This document shows positions 26,240 through 34,811 of a DNA stretch of 64,000 nt, piece after piece. The notes beneath the pieces are model-generated. The model saw only the letters and a list, made by a program, of their open reading frames with translations, had not been told where the DNA came from and searched no databases. Source of the DNA: Bacillota bacterium (lineage in GTDB: Bacteria; Bacillota; Clostridia; Lachnospirales; Bianqueaceae); contig JAFRZE010000023.1 of assembly GCA_017442735.1 (NCBI GenBank), forward strand, positions 1 to 64,000, given 5' to 3'. Numbering within the stretch: the stretch's first letter is position 1; each line of letters begins with the position of its first letter. Both the position numbers and the translations under genes were made by a program.

Positions 26240-27480
26240 TCCACAAACTCCTTATTCCAGATGACCGCCGTCTTGAGCGGCGCGCCTTTGGCATAGATCT
26301 TATTCAGGTATGCTCCCATCGGGTCCCGGATAAATTCTTCTTTATCGATCAGCCGGACGATCTCGTCGAAATGACTCTCCGAGAGGATACGGATCGCCTC
26401 TTCCATATGAGCCTGGCGGAAGTTGATCGAAGCAAAGATCAGCTGATTCTTGAAACCAAACGGCATCGAGTCAAAACTTACATGCGGTCCCAGAGAAAAG
26501 CTGTCGTAAATACCGTTGTTGCCCAATGCACCTTCCGCGAAGGCGATCCGGTGCTCAGCCTCGCTTCCGCTGGTTCCCACGAACAGGCTGGCCGTGCCGC
26601 CCAGCCTCTTTCGGATCGCCTCCGAGATCTCCTTCTCGGAAATTCCGTCGGCGCAAAGATAGTCCGATGGGATATATTTCTTCGTAAACTGCACCTTTTC
26701 ACTGCTCTCCCGGCTGCGGGCCACAAACAGGATCCGGGCATCCGGATGGTTCCGGCGGATCTGGTCACCGATAAAAAGACCGGTCGTACCAAGACCGTAG
26801 ATCACTGTCCGCGCGAAGGTCGCTTCGACCGCGGCCGCCATCAGGTCAGGCTGGGAAGCTGGTGCCTTTTCCGGGACCTGTGCCTTCCCGTCAGCCTTCT
26901 CTTTCGCACTCGCTTTTGCGAGTAATACCCGGAAATTCTGAGCTGCGCCAAGATCACACAAACGTTCGTGCTGGAAGATCGCACAGGCGTACGGGTCGCA
27001 GAAAACAAGCCGTTTCGCGAGCTGAAGGGGGAGCTTCTTCATTCCTTCATACTGCTCCGGCAGATGAAGCAGCATATCCGGATGGAAATAATTCTTCTCC
27101 GAAAACAACCCGTCCGCTCCGTCACATCCATATTCAAAGTAGGTCTCGTCTTCCGTAAACCTGGTCGGATCATAACTGTCGCCGCCGCGGATCAGCACGA
27201 TAGCAAAACGATTTTCAGAAGGTACCCAGACCACGCCTTCATGACCATTGATCAGCCGCTTTTCACCCTCCGGGAACTTTGGGCCAAGCTCTCTCCGCTG
27301 CCCCATCCGCATAAGTTCCAGATCTGTCCCGCAGAAACCGCAGAAGACCGGATAAGCCGGTATGCCTTCCCTGAGCTCCTCGCCCCGCAGGCGCTGCCTG
27401 GGCGGATTGATGAGATTGATCTCGCCGTAGCGAAGCGGGCTTTCGGGATCGTTCACAAAATAGGTTCCATTTGTTTTCAT
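26236..27480 (-). CDS. Zinc-type medium-chain dehydrogenase (glucose dehydrogenase-like)
   Basis: A 414-residue MDR-superfamily protein. The N-terminal catalytic part has FCGFCGTDLELM (zinc-ligand Cys, as in glucose 1-dehydrogenase) and NGHEGVVW with the conserved His-Glu. The nucleotide fold begins at VIYGLGTTGLFIGDQI near residue 217. A charged stretch near residues 195-210 is probably an extra loop. It should oxidise a sugar or sugar alcohol. It sits nine bp after surE and overlaps the amidohydrolase by four bases in the uronate operon. Confidence 0.82.
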   Translation of the reverse strand: MKTNGTYFVNDPESPLRYGEINLINPPRQRLRGEELREGIPAYPVFCGFCGTDLELMRMGQRRELGPKFPEGEKRLINGHEGVVWVPSENRFAIVLIRGGDSYDPTRFTEDETYFEYGCDGADGLFSEKNYFHPDMLLHLPEQYEGMKKLPLQLAKRLVFCDPYACAIFQHERLCDLGAAQNFRVLLAKASAKEKADGKAQVPEKAPASQPDLMAAAVEATFARTVIYGLGTTGLFIGDQIRRNHPDARILFVARSRESSEKVQFTKKYIPSDYLCADGISEKEISEAIRKRLGGTASLFVGTSGSEAEHRIAFAEGALGNNGIYDSFSLGPHVSFDSMPFGFKNQLIFASINFRQAHMEEAIRILSESHFDEIVRLIDKEEFIRDPMGAYLNKIYAKGAPLKTAVIWNKEFVE

Positions 27481-27489
27481 CGCACGTAC

Positions 27490-28203
27490 CTACATGATAT
27501 TGCTGACCGGGCCGATCGAGATATAGCCGTCACGGACCGCCATCAGGTCGGTCCCCTCTGAGGCCGCTTCCCAGTGCCGTTTATAATGTAAATGAAATTC
27601 ACTGGAGCCGTCGTCCAGGGCCTCTTCCTCGTAGGTGTCCTCATAGAAATCATCCTGTGAAACGACGCAGTTTCGCAGAATACCCTTACATTCGGCCAGA
27701 CTGCAGTCGGGGAAGTTGACATTCATGATCCGGTTCTTGCCGGGATCTGCCTTCATGCACTCTTCCATGATCTCTGTCAGATAACGATCCACGATATCCG
27801 CGTCTTTGAAGGAGCCCTGAGAGAACGCGATCGCCTTCACTCCCAGGAAAGTCGCTTCCAGTGCGGAACCTACCGTCGCCGAATACTGGATATCCGCGCA
27901 GATGTTATACCCCTGGTTGATGCCGGTCAGTACAAAATCCGGCTTTTCAGGCATCAGCTTCAAAACGCCGACCCGCACACAGTCCACCGGCGTTCCGCTG
28001 CACGCATATGCCTTTACTCCCTCCACGGGAAAAGGACAGGCTTTCAGGTTCACCGAGTGATGAAAGTTATAGCTGTGCGACGCGGCGCTGCGCTGTCCGT
28101 CCGGCGCGACGACCCACACCTCGCCAAATTCTTTAGCGGCCTCCGCCAGTTTCCGGATCCCGGCAGCCTCTATCCCATCGTCGTTCGTGATCAATATTCT
28201 CAT
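27490..28203 (-). CDS. surE: 5'/3'-nucleotidase SurE
   Basis: A 237-residue SurE phosphatase acting on nucleoside monophosphates. The signature MRILITNDDGIEAAGI with the metal-binding Asp-Asp pair, then VVAPDGQRSAASHS, GTPVDCVRVG and LTGINQGYNICADIQYSATVGSALE, cover all catalytic motifs. SurE is normally a lone stress or nucleotide-pool gene; here it is the first gene of an operon with uxaB and uxaA. The substrate might be a sugar phosphate in this context, which is a guess. Confidence 0.93.
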   Translation of the reverse strand: MRILITNDDGIEAAGIRKLAEAAKEFGEVWVVAPDGQRSAASHSYNFHHSVNLKACPFPVEGVKAYACSGTPVDCVRVGVLKLMPEKPDFVLTGINQGYNICADIQYSATVGSALEATFLGVKAIAFSQGSFKDADIVDRYLTEIMEECMKADPGKNRIMNVNFPDCSLAECKGILRNCVVSQDDFYEDTYEEEALDDGSSEFHLHYKRHWEAASEGTDLMAVRDGYISIGPVSNIM

Positions 28204-28256
28204 GAGTAAATCCTCCGTTTCAGCTTGATTGTACCAAAGCCATGCTCTGCCCGCAA

Positions 28257-28775
28257 TTACTTTCCATTCAGGATCTCGGCAGCCTCCTTCGTAAAGGGGC
28301 CGCTTTTCTCTATCATCTCACGGCAGAAATCTTCCACCTCCTGTTGATCCAGGTCCGGAAAACGCCCGACCTCGAAGGTACGATGGCTAAAGGCGTCACT
28401 CTCCGGCGCCGGATATCGATAGCCGGTCAGACGGCAGAACGCGAAATATCGTTTCTCGCCAAAAGCTTCGAAGGCGGCCCGCTTCAAAAGCTCGGGATCC
28501 TCCACGCGTAGGACCTGCTCCTCGGCGAGCCAGTACGCTTCATCGTATATATCGTCGGAAGTATAGCCTTCCGGAGCCTCACCCGCTTCCATGGCGCCCA
28601 GTTTCATCAGCGCCGCCTTCCGGCGAACGCCACTTGCGTTTCGCGCCAGATTGTTCAGAAGCAGTTTGTCCTTTTCCGGATCAAGATGACGGATCTCACC
28701 GGCTGAATAGGCATAATGCAGGGTCTCCGGATCATGAGATCCCCACAGATCCGGACAATATAGTTTGCTGTTCAT
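28257..28775 (-). CDS. Conserved hypothetical protein, 172 residues
   Basis: A soluble, acidic, probably all-helical protein of 172 residues with no signal peptide or membrane segment. It has a GGGGGA site before the ATG. No family is recognised; the regular helices (LLLNNLARNASGVRRKAALMK and KRAAFEAFGEKRYFAF) suggest a HEAT/ankyrin-like or adaptor helical fold. It lies 53 bp upstream of surE on the same strand. Confidence 0.6.
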   Translation of the reverse strand: MNSKLYCPDLWGSHDPETLHYAYSAGEIRHLDPEKDKLLLNNLARNASGVRRKAALMKLGAMEAGEAPEGYTSDDIYDEAYWLAEEQVLRVEDPELLKRAAFEAFGEKRYFAFCRLTGYRYPAPESDAFSHRTFEVGRFPDLDQQEVEDFCREMIEKSGPFTKEAAEILNGK

Positions 28776-28792
28776 CGGATTCCCCCTACGAA

Positions 28793-28817
28793 CAAGCCGG
28801 CAGAAAACCTGCCGGCC
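28793..28817 (-). terminator. Hairpin downstream of the 29-codon frame
   Basis: AAGCCGGCAG, four A and CTGCCGGCCTT form a 10-bp stem. On the minus strand it follows the small frame at 28826-28915 and precedes the 172-residue gene. The T-run is weak, so it may be only a partial terminator. Confidence 0.45.
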
Positions 28818-28825
28818 TTGCTGTT

Positions 28826-28915
28826 TTAGATGTGGATCTCGTTCTTGTTGTCCTCGAACTTCTTATCCTCATCTTGTTCTTTGATTTCTTCTTTGTAATG
28901 TGATTTATGATTCAT
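28826..28915 (-). CDS. Possible small charged peptide, 29 residues
   Basis: An ATG frame of 29 codons (MNHKSHYKEEIKEQDEDKKF, then EDNKNEIHI), highly charged. It is followed by a GC-rich hairpin 8 bp after the stop. There is no clear Shine-Dalgarno site before the ATG, which weakens the case. Unknown function. Confidence 0.3.
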   Translation of the reverse strand: MNHKSHYKEEIKEQDEDKKFEDNKNEIHI

Positions 28916-28951
28916 ATTGTATCATCTATCACATGAAAATCAATAGATTCG

Positions 28952-29111
28952 CTATGCCGTTTCTATGCCATTTCCAGCATCTGCCGAAGGTTCAGAAGAC
29001 TCTCGGCGCAGGCCGTCCGGCAGTTCCGGGTCATAACCGAGAGGGTTCGGCTTTCCCAGGAACAGTTCATTCAGCGGCAGCGCGAAGTCCGCGATCTCAC
29101 ACGATCCGCAT
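28952..29111 (-). pseudogene. Possible frameshifted small gene
   Basis: AAGGAGG at 29116-29122 stands five bases before an ATG that runs only four codons to TGA. One base out of phase, a frame of about 53 codons reads like protein (SCGSCEIADFALPLNE, then LFLGKPNPLGYDPELP) and ends at 28952. A single-base deletion just after the start would explain this. No family is recognised. The rest of the 28776-29179 interval holds only the hairpins listed. Confidence 0.3.
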
Positions 29112-29134
29112 GATTCCTCCTTATAAAATCAGGA

Positions 29135-29160
29135 ACGGCAGAAGCCTTCGCCTCTGCCGT
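29135..29160 (-). terminator. Terminator after the YbjQ-family gene
   Basis: ACGGCAGA and TCTGCCGT pair around a 10-base loop, 20 bp after the stop codon on the minus strand; the following bases are T-rich. Confidence 0.55.
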
Positions 29161-29179
29161 CCGGTTGATGAATGATGGA

Positions 29180-29491
29180 TTACTTGAATTTGACAGCGGT
29201 GCCGTAGGCCACGACCTCGGCCGCTCCCTGCATCACGGCGGAAGAACCGTAACGTACGCCGACGACCGCGTCCGCGCCGAGCGCCTCGGCCTCGTCGACC
29301 ATCCGCTTGGTAGCGATCGCTCTGGCTTCGTTCAGCATCTCCGTGTAGCTTTTGATCTCGCCGCCCACCAGGGTTTTCATTCCGGCCATAAAATCCTTGC
29401 CGAAGTTCTTCGACTGCACGACAGTGCCTTTGACCAGGCCCAGCGCCTCAAACTCGGTTCCCGGAATAGTCTCAATACTGACTAGCTTCAT
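29180..29491 (-). CDS. YbjQ-family (DUF74) protein
   Basis: A 103-residue YbjQ/DUF74 protein. The conserved features are TIPGTEFEALGLVKGTVVQSKN at the start, the central SYTEMLNEARAIATKRM helix and ALGADAVVGVRYGSS. Family members form pentamers and have been proposed to bind heavy metals; the role is not established. AAGGAGGAG precedes the start. The first 20 bases overlap the end of the membrane-protein gene upstream, so the pair is probably cotranscribed. Confidence 0.88.
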   Translation of the reverse strand: MKLVSIETIPGTEFEALGLVKGTVVQSKNFGKDFMAGMKTLVGGEIKSYTEMLNEARAIATKRMVDEAEALGADAVVGVRYGSSAVMQGAAEVVAYGTAVKFK

Positions 29492-29732
29492 CTTCTTCTC
29501 CTCCTTCGATTTCTTTGAATCTCTGTACCAGCGCCGCGATGCACCCGCCGATCACGGCCAGCGCGAGCACGCCGATAATGATCAGTATGACGGTCGGCAG
29601 TCCGCCTGACATACCGCTGATGATGATCCCCGCCACATAGAATGCCGCGTAGAGCACCACGATCAAACAGACGACGATCGCCGCGATCAGTGCACCGAAC
29701 TTCTTTTTTCTGTGCTGTTTGTCTGTGTCCAT
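29472..29732 (-). CDS. Small membrane protein, two helices
   Basis: An 86-residue protein with a Lys/Arg-rich N-terminus, two transmembrane helices (about 12-36 and 45-69) and an acidic C-terminal tail (EIEGGEEDEASQY). It overlaps the YbjQ gene by 20 bases. The only Shine-Dalgarno match is 27 bases from the ATG, separated by a perfect stem-loop (see the regulatory feature). Function unknown; coupling to YbjQ suggests a shared membrane-associated role. Confidence 0.6.
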   Translation of the reverse strand: MDTDKQHRKKKFGALIAAIVVCLIVVLYAAFYVAGIIISGMSGGLPTVILIIIGVLALAVIGGCIAALVQRFKEIEGGEEDEASQY

Positions 29733-29769
29733 GAGACGAGTCGAGTGCTCTTTCTCGACTTCCTCCTTT
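29730..29769 (-). promoter_or_regulatory. Ribosome binding site separated from its ATG by a stem-loop
   Basis: On the minus strand AAAGGAGG is followed by AA, then GTCGAG, an 8-base loop, CTCGAC, seven bases and the ATG. The linear spacing is 29 bases, far too long, but folding the 6-bp stem leaves nine bases between site and start, which is optimal. No other start codon lies in frame between the site and the ATG. Confidence 0.5.
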
Positions 29770-29792
29770 CCGAAAATGAAAAAGCGGAGATC

Positions 29793-29846
29793 GCCGGGGC
29801 TAAATTATCCATTGATTGATAGATTGTGACAGAAGGAAGCCCCGGC
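29793..29846 (-). terminator. Possible terminator after the TerD-like gene
   Basis: GCCGGGGCT (29793-29801) and AGCCCCGGC (29838-29846) form a perfect 9-bp stem with a 36-base loop. It begins 17 bp beyond the stop on the minus strand. The T-run is displaced by several bases, so termination strength is doubtful. Confidence 0.4.
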
Positions 29847-29862
29847 ATAGCCGCTGAAGATA

Positions 29863-32085
29863 TTATAGCATCTGACCCATGAAATAATCAAGGTCAAACG
29901 GTGTAATGATCGGGACATCTTTTCTTTCTTCGATATCCTCGAAGACGGTCCCGTCTTCTCTTTGGTTCTCGAAGATCCGCACAGGCAGGTCTGTGTTGGT
30001 ATCAAAGATGATATCCGCTTCATCGCGATCATTTGTGATCTCGCCTCTCGCCTGCGCGTTCAGTCGGATCAGGTCGTCCAGCATGGGTTTTCTCAAATGC
30101 GTCATCGCGTAGCCGATCGCTGTCACGCCGTGGAAGTTGCTCTCGAGATTGTTCCCGAAATACTCGTTGCGGCCCGGCTTGATGATATCGCACCAGATGA
30201 GTTTTCTCTTGAGGCAGTCCAGGATAGCCGGGATCACCACGGTGGAATCGGCTGAAAGATGAAACAGGTTTTTCACTGTCCTTGGCTCAAAGATCTCCCC
30301 GGATTCCGGTTTTTCGCGATACATCCAGCCGAAGCGCACGTTCGGCATGGTCTTGAAGGACTGTTCTGTATAGTTGTAGACCTGGAACACGACATATGGC
30401 GCGACCTCGGCCACTTTGTCGATGTCCACATCGAGAAACTCCGCGACGCCTTCTCCGCTTGCCGGTCCGCCGTTTACGATATCTCCCGAATGATAAGCTT
30501 CGATCCTCCCATCCCGCAGCTGCGTATAGGAAATGTGCGTCACATACTGCCAGTCCCTGTCATAGAACGCGGCGGACAGATCGATGTCCATCCGGGAACT
30601 ATCATCTTTCGAATCATCCAGGTTCGTCCAGTGAACGAAGGCACGAATCGTCCTGATATCACCGTCGATCGGAACCTGGCTGCCCCTAAGCAGTAGCTTC
30701 GCGCCGGAAGACGCGCTTCGCTGACTGAAGGGAACGGGATAGTTTTTTATATCCTCCGAGATAAAGACCTTGCCCATGGGCGGCCTTTCCCTGAACTGCT
30801 TACGGAGCAGATCCCGGCAGACGCCGGCTGTCCGAACGCGCAGCATGGAAAGCGGATTCAGACTCTTCAGATCATTACGGATCCCCATGGCTTTTGCCAG
30901 CATACCTTTCGGGAAAAACACGCGGATCTCATTATCGTCCCGATAGTCGAAATGCGTCATGGCCTGCAGGAGCACCGGTACGGAGACCTTATCTCCCACC
31001 TGCTCAAACAGATCCAGGATCTCTTCCTGCTTTTCCTCTTCCTTGGTCCGCCGAAGCAGCACATCCAGCCGGCGAACGAATTCTCCCGGCCGGCTCATCA
31101 GCAGCTTCGCTGCCGCCAGCGTATCTCCGGAAAGGAGCAGCTGTTCGACCTGGCCGCCGAAAAATAGGGGTCTTTCATTATTCCGGATCTTCCGGAAACA
31201 TTCCCGGATGGCAGCGTATTTTTCGTTCTGATATTCACCGGGATGGATCCTTTCTCCTGCCCGGATCCATTCTTCCCGGTAACGGAACATATCCTCCAGC
31301 GGGTTTCTGATCCCGGCCAGCAGATCCATGATCATCCGGCGTTCTCTGCGGGAAAGCCTGCAGATCCGCGGTGATTCCGCCAGCGAGATATCGCTGTCCG
31401 AGAGCGCCGCGATCAGCCGCAGTACATCCGTGGCGGTCTGAAAATACGGCTGCAGCAGTACGGCCAGTTCATCAGGCGTCCTGTTCCAAAATTCCTTCAG
31501 CAGAAACTGCGAGAAAAGGGCCAGAATCTCCTTCATGGGGATCTGGTCCGGCAGACAGTTTTCGATTCCCTGCTCCGCTATGATCGCTTTGAGATCATCT
31601 TTATCCTGTTCGGAAAGAGATGTTTTGCTGCCCAGCAGGTTTTTCGCGATCTCCCGGATATCCTCCTCTGTTCCGAGGCCCAGTTCCGTCTCAGCCGTCG
31701 TCTCATACAGCGGCAGGCGTTCCTTCTTTTCCGAAGCCGGCATCCAGTGTCCGTCCGTCACATAGTGGACGATCGCGTTAAAGAAAAGCTCCACTTCGTT
31801 CTTCTGTGCCACTTCTTCCGGAAAGCCTTTATACATCGGCTTATATTCTACATCCGCGCCTTTCAGCCATTTCAGCACAGGCAACAGTTCGAAATACAGC
31901 TCTTTCAGCTCTTCTTCGCTGTATTCCAGCAGGAGTCGCATGACGTCCGCGCTCAGGGAATAGCCCAGAGCCTCGATATTTTTCAGCATGCTGTATAAAA
32001 GGACCTGGGTATCCTTTTCGGCACCGCTGCCCGACTTCAGATTCAGTTTGTTCTTTCTTCTTACCAGTACTTCACTGATCCTCAT
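29863..32085 (-). CDS. Large protein with TerD-like C-terminal domain
   Basis: A 740-residue soluble protein. Residues 1-470 are mostly helical and charged, with no recognised motif. The C-terminal part (about 475-640) resembles the TerD/CABP1 beta-sandwich: IRAFVHWTN, then MDIDLSAAFYD with the Asp-rich calcium-site pattern, HSGDIVNGG, and VVFQVYNYTEQ before RFGW. TerD proteins bind calcium and belong to stress and tellurite systems. Here no terB, terC, MoxR or TerY-like partner is adjacent, so it is a stand-alone relative. GGAGG precedes the start. Confidence 0.55.
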   Translation of the reverse strand: MRISEVLVRRKNKLNLKSGSGAEKDTQVLLYSMLKNIEALGYSLSADVMRLLLEYSEEELKELYFELLPVLKWLKGADVEYKPMYKGFPEEVAQKNEVELFFNAIVHYVTDGHWMPASEKKERLPLYETTAETELGLGTEEDIREIAKNLLGSKTSLSEQDKDDLKAIIAEQGIENCLPDQIPMKEILALFSQFLLKEFWNRTPDELAVLLQPYFQTATDVLRLIAALSDSDISLAESPRICRLSRRERRMIMDLLAGIRNPLEDMFRYREEWIRAGERIHPGEYQNEKYAAIRECFRKIRNNERPLFFGGQVEQLLLSGDTLAAAKLLMSRPGEFVRRLDVLLRRTKEEEKQEEILDLFEQVGDKVSVPVLLQAMTHFDYRDDNEIRVFFPKGMLAKAMGIRNDLKSLNPLSMLRVRTAGVCRDLLRKQFRERPPMGKVFISEDIKNYPVPFSQRSASSGAKLLLRGSQVPIDGDIRTIRAFVHWTNLDDSKDDSSRMDIDLSAAFYDRDWQYVTHISYTQLRDGRIEAYHSGDIVNGGPASGEGVAEFLDVDIDKVAEVAPYVVFQVYNYTEQSFKTMPNVRFGWMYREKPESGEIFEPRTVKNLFHLSADSTVVIPAILDCLKRKLIWCDIIKPGRNEYFGNNLESNFHGVTAIGYAMTHLRKPMLDDLIRLNAQARGEITNDRDEADIIFDTNTDLPVRIFENQREDGTVFEDIEERKDVPIITPFDLDYFMGQML

Positions 32086-32121
32086 TCCTCGCCTCCCGTC
32101 TTATCTTTTTGTTATCTCTTC

Positions 32122-34467
32122 TTATTGTACCATACAACACGATTTCTCTGCCACAGGAAATCGTAGTACCTCGCAGGCATCGCCGGTGCCCGCGAAGACC
32201 CAGCCGGCGGGCAGGCGGATCATCCCATGGATCTTTTCCGGTACTTCGACCGTCAGGTCGATCTTTTCGCCGCTTCGCTGCCAGCTGATCCGGATCAGGC
32301 CCGCGGGATGCTGATGTTCGGCCCGTACCGAATCAAGCTGCGGGATAAACTTCGGCGAGATCTCGATCTCACAGAAATCCCGTTCATATGGATTGATCTT
32401 CAGACCGGCCAGTTCGCGGTAGAACCAGCCGCTGATATCTCCGAAGAAATGATGGTTCTTTGACTGAGGGATCTCTCCTGCCTTCTGGAACGACTCGAAG
32501 AGTGCCGTGCAGTCCTCCTCCAGGATCCAGTGTCCGTAGGACGGGAACTCCGGTCCCACGATCATCCGGTAGGCAAGCTCCGCCTCTCCGAACGCTGCCA
32601 GTACATGGAACAGCGGCCGAATGCCGATGCAGCCGCAGTCGATCTTATCGCCCGCTTCATGGATCACCCGGACGAGCACATCGAACGCCGCGCGTTTTTC
32701 CTCCTCTTCAAACAGGCCGTAAGCGATGCCCATGGCCTGTCCGGTCTGTGTCCGGCCAAGCACGGTCGCTCCGTCCGGGAGCAGCAACTCTCTGCGGGCG
32801 GAAGCTTTCAGCTTTTCGAACAGGCCTTCCGCGAAAACGGCCTGCAGCGGCTTTCTGATCACACGGAACATAAGCGCTGCCAGACGCGCGATGTGCATGC
32901 TCTTCAGGGTATCCGTCACTTCCAGCGGCGTCGCGGGTTCTTCATGGCCCACATGCAGCCAGTCGCCGAGCCCGATATGCACCAGGCCCTTCTCGTCCCG
33001 CCTGCCGGAGAGATAATCCAGGTACCGCATCATGGCATGGGCGTTTTCGCGGATGATCTGTTCCTCTCCTCGGTAGAGCCAGATATAGTAGGGAAGATAG
33101 AAAAGCACCGCGTCCCAGGAAGGTCCGTTGCCCCAGGCGAAGCCCCACCCGGCCGTCGGCACGATACCGGGGATCGCGCCTTCATCATTCATCGCTTTGC
33201 GGATCGAAAGAAGCCATTCTTTCAGGCTATTCTCCACACGGAAATTGAGGAGCATCTGTTCCGCCGAGAGATTGGCGTCGCCGGTCCAGCCGTTCTTTTC
33301 CCGGTGCGGACAATCCGTCGGAAAATAGAAAAAGTTCGAAAGATCCGCGTTTCTGGCAGCCGCCTGCAGCGCGTTCACCACCGGGTCCGAACAGGAAAAG
33401 GATCCCGCCGAGCCAAATCCCGAGTGCATGATCTCAAATCTCAGCAGGTCTTTGGTGGCCTGTGCCTCCTCGATACCAAGGACCAGACAGTACCGGAAAC
33501 CCATGTAAGAAAAGCGCGGGATAAAGATCTCCTCCTCGCCGCCTTTCAGGATGTAGATGTTTTTAAACAGATATTCCAGCGGCTCGAAGGTCATGCCGCG
33601 AAGATCGAGTCCTCCGTCCGGCGCCAGCACTTCGCCAAAGCGAAGGATCACTCTCTGTCCGCGCTGACCGCGGATCTTCAGCCGGACGTTGCCTGCGCTG
33701 TTCAGGCCGAAATCATAGATCCAGCCCTCTTTCGGTTCGTCCTCAGGTACCGGAAAGACGGGCAGGTTTTTTCGGGGATCGGGCCAGAGCGACACGCCTC
33801 CGCGGCGGATGCTGACCGGGGACAGTTCCCGCTCGGTCACGATCGGTTCCGCCGCGCAAAGGCGCATTTCTCCCCGCGGCATCTCAGCCGGGATCGCCGG
33901 ACTCCACAGCGAATCGTCGAAGCCGCGTTCGGCCCATCCGGGGATCTCCAAACGCGCGTCATAGAATTCCCCGCACCGAAGATCATCAAAGAGAAGCGGA
34001 GAGGGATGGGTCCGGAAAGTCTCGTCGGCTTCGAAAGATTCCTTCGTTTCGGATCCTCCATCCGGATCCGCGTAGGTCAGCTCGCAGAAAAGCGCCAGCT
34101 TAGGTGCTGAACGGAACCGTGCCTGATCAGGCAGGTCCAGATCCCAGACTTTGCCGCCCACGTTGTTCAGAAAACCGTTTCCGAGAATGAATCCCAGCAC
34201 ATTTTCGCCCGGTGAAAGATAGGGTGTCAGATCATATACATCATAGTAAAGAACATCATCCGGGTTTGAAATATAAGGAGCCAGCGGACCTTTCGTGATC
34301 CGCTGACCATTCACAAAAATATCATAAAATCCCAGGCCGCAGACGGTCACTTCCGCTTTTTTAAGCCCCGCATTGACGAGAAAGCTTTTCCTCAGATACG
34401 GCGCCGGCACGTGATGTCCGAAGTCCGCGTATTCTTTTCCCGCCGCGATAAACAGATGAGAAAACAT
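32122..34467 (-). CDS. Alpha-L-rhamnosidase, glycoside hydrolase family 78
   Basis: A 781-residue GH78 enzyme releasing L-rhamnose from plant glycosides or pectin side chains. The N-terminal carbohydrate-binding part has the family segment GLGFYDIFVNGQRI. The (alpha/alpha)6 barrel contains FPTDCPHREKNGWTGDA, which carries the catalytic acid residues, and a C-terminal beta-sandwich follows. There is no signal peptide. GGAGG sits eight bases before the ATG at 34467; the upstream in-frame ATG at 34512 overlaps the preceding gene. The aldA gene at 17 kb would serve the end of rhamnose breakdown. Confidence 0.92.
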   Translation of the reverse strand: MFSHLFIAAGKEYADFGHHVPAPYLRKSFLVNAGLKKAEVTVCGLGFYDIFVNGQRITKGPLAPYISNPDDVLYYDVYDLTPYLSPGENVLGFILGNGFLNNVGGKVWDLDLPDQARFRSAPKLALFCELTYADPDGGSETKESFEADETFRTHPSPLLFDDLRCGEFYDARLEIPGWAERGFDDSLWSPAIPAEMPRGEMRLCAAEPIVTERELSPVSIRRGGVSLWPDPRKNLPVFPVPEDEPKEGWIYDFGLNSAGNVRLKIRGQRGQRVILRFGEVLAPDGGLDLRGMTFEPLEYLFKNIYILKGGEEEIFIPRFSYMGFRYCLVLGIEEAQATKDLLRFEIMHSGFGSAGSFSCSDPVVNALQAAARNADLSNFFYFPTDCPHREKNGWTGDANLSAEQMLLNFRVENSLKEWLLSIRKAMNDEGAIPGIVPTAGWGFAWGNGPSWDAVLFYLPYYIWLYRGEEQIIRENAHAMMRYLDYLSGRRDEKGLVHIGLGDWLHVGHEEPATPLEVTDTLKSMHIARLAALMFRVIRKPLQAVFAEGLFEKLKASARRELLLPDGATVLGRTQTGQAMGIAYGLFEEEEKRAAFDVLVRVIHEAGDKIDCGCIGIRPLFHVLAAFGEAELAYRMIVGPEFPSYGHWILEEDCTALFESFQKAGEIPQSKNHHFFGDISGWFYRELAGLKINPYERDFCEIEISPKFIPQLDSVRAEHQHPAGLIRISWQRSGEKIDLTVEVPEKIHGMIRLPAGWVFAGTGDACEVLRFPVAEKSCCMVQ

Positions 34468-34499
34468 GAAAATGCCTCCAGGTTTTATTCCACCGGTCC

Positions 34500-34811
34500 T
34501 CAGTGATTCCACGGAAGATTGCTTTTCGGCGCGGCCTCGGCCTCTTTTTCCTTCTCTTCTTTTTTCAGGGATTTCTTCCGGTACTTCTTCTCCATCAGCT
34601 TGAAGAGCTTGGAGAGATAGCGCAGATACATCTTGTAAATCATTTCCGGATCGACGTCGAGGTCCTGCTCTTTTTTCTCTTTCTTGCCCTTCTTCTTCCG
34701 GATCTCGAATTCCAGGACAAAACGCATCAACCGCTCCCGTTCCTGGATCAGTTCTTCATAGGTACAGCCACTCAGACTGTTGATATAGCTTTCGGGATCG
34801 ATCAATGTCAT
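34500..34811 (-). CDS. Lysine-rich small helical protein
   Basis: A 103-residue protein with long charged helices (KKKGKKEKKEQ and KKYRKKSLKKEEKEKEAEA). AAGGAG fits the ATG at 34811, which overlaps the stop of the upstream DUF2974 gene as ATGA, so the two are translationally coupled. Not recognised. It lies directly upstream of the rhamnosidase gene. Confidence 0.6.
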   Translation of the reverse strand: MTLIDPESYINSLSGCTYEELIQERERLMRFVLEFEIRKKKGKKEKKEQDLDVDPEMIYKMYLRYLSKLFKLMEKKYRKKSLKKEEKEKEAEAAPKSNLPWNH

